12,408 nt of DNA from an uncultured Clostridia bacterium (lineage in GTDB: Bacteria > Bacillota > Clostridia > Christensenellales > Aristaeellaceae), in assembly GCA_946615495.1 (NCBI GenBank), contig CAMOHY010000038.1, positions 1 through 12,408 on the forward strand, in the 5' to 3' direction. Positions 12,359 to 12,408 of this stretch are shown here, piece after piece. Both the position numbers and the translations under genes were made by a program. The notes below the pieces were generated by a model. It saw only the letters and a program-made list of their open reading frames with translations. It ran no database searches and was not told the DNA's origin. The number at the start of each line of letters is the position of its first letter. Within the stretch, counting starts at the first letter, position 1.

Positions 12359-12408
12359 GGGAGCATAGCTCAGCTGGGAGAGCATTTGCCTTACAAGCAA
12401 AGGGTCAC
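12359..12408 (+). tRNA. tRNA-Val, anticodon UAC (3' part beyond window)
   Basis: The 5' acceptor strand GGGAGCA is followed by TA, then the D arm GCTC/GAGC with an AGCTGGGA loop. The anticodon stem is TTTGC/GCAAA with loop CTTACAA, giving anticodon TAC, and GGGTC begins the variable region. The T arm and 3' acceptor strand are cut off by the window edge. It is probably the first of a tRNA cluster, to judge by the strong promoter, but that cannot be seen. Confidence 0.93.

Noticed and set aside
1..12408. CRISPR array, transposase, phage or toxin-antitoxin system
   Set aside because: I looked for regularly spaced direct repeats, insertion-sequence ends, integrase or transposase motifs and paired small toxin/antitoxin frames. 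None was found. The only small gene pair is DUF1540 plus the TECTG protein, which has no toxin-like features.

Overview
The base composition (GC-rich, roughly 58-60% by eye), AGGAG-type ribosome binding sites, a T-box leader on a tRNA-synthetase gene, an ECF-type QueT transporter and a DUF1540 small protein together point to a Gram-positive, GC-rich member of the Clostridia. The L-rhamnose genes and a xylan/arabinan-type glycosidase suggest a gut or plant-polymer-degrading lifestyle. The genus cannot be named from this window.

Layout, left to right. (1) Positions 1-1468, minus: a secreted two-domain glycosidase cut by the window edge, with an N-terminal GH10-like domain that lacks both catalytic-glutamate motifs, followed by a GH43 domain. 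(2) 1564-3582, minus: metG, preceded by a complete Met-specific T-box leader (AUG specifier, T-box sequence, terminator) and a strong sigma-A promoter. (3) 3915-4400, minus: queT, a queuosine-precursor transporter S component, behind its own promoter and a structured leader that may be a riboswitch. (4) 4752-5104, plus: two overlapping small genes, a DUF1540 cysteine protein and a 61-aa protein with a TECTG motif. They converge on the rha operon through four back-to-back hairpins. (5) 5296-8632, minus: rhaB-rhaA-rhaD, joined by 4-base ATGA overlaps, with a near-consensus promoter and a 16-bp palindrome just inside the transcript. (6) 8633-8974: this gap holds the rhaB control region, a terminator and a 110-bp near-continuous inverted repeat. 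(7) 8975-10204, minus: lysA (diaminopimelate decarboxylase). (8) 10318-12147, minus: an LCP-family extracytoplasmic protein and a PfkB-family sugar kinase 3 nt apart in one operon. (9) 12296-12408, plus: a stable-RNA promoter with an A-tract upstream element and the first 50 nt of tRNA-Val(UAC).

How the genes work together. RhaA, RhaB and RhaD form the core L-rhamnose route (isomerase, kinase, aldolase) to dihydroxyacetone phosphate and L-lactaldehyde. No rhamnose transporter, mutarotase or regulator is in view. The other transcription units are housekeeping (translation, tRNA modification, lysine/meso-DAP synthesis, cell envelope) and are functionally independent. I see no transposase, phage gene, CRISPR array or defence system. 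The most interesting signals are the catalytically stripped GH10 domain fused to GH43, the queT leader, the large palindrome upstream of rhaB, and the LCP protein with altered active-site arginine positions.
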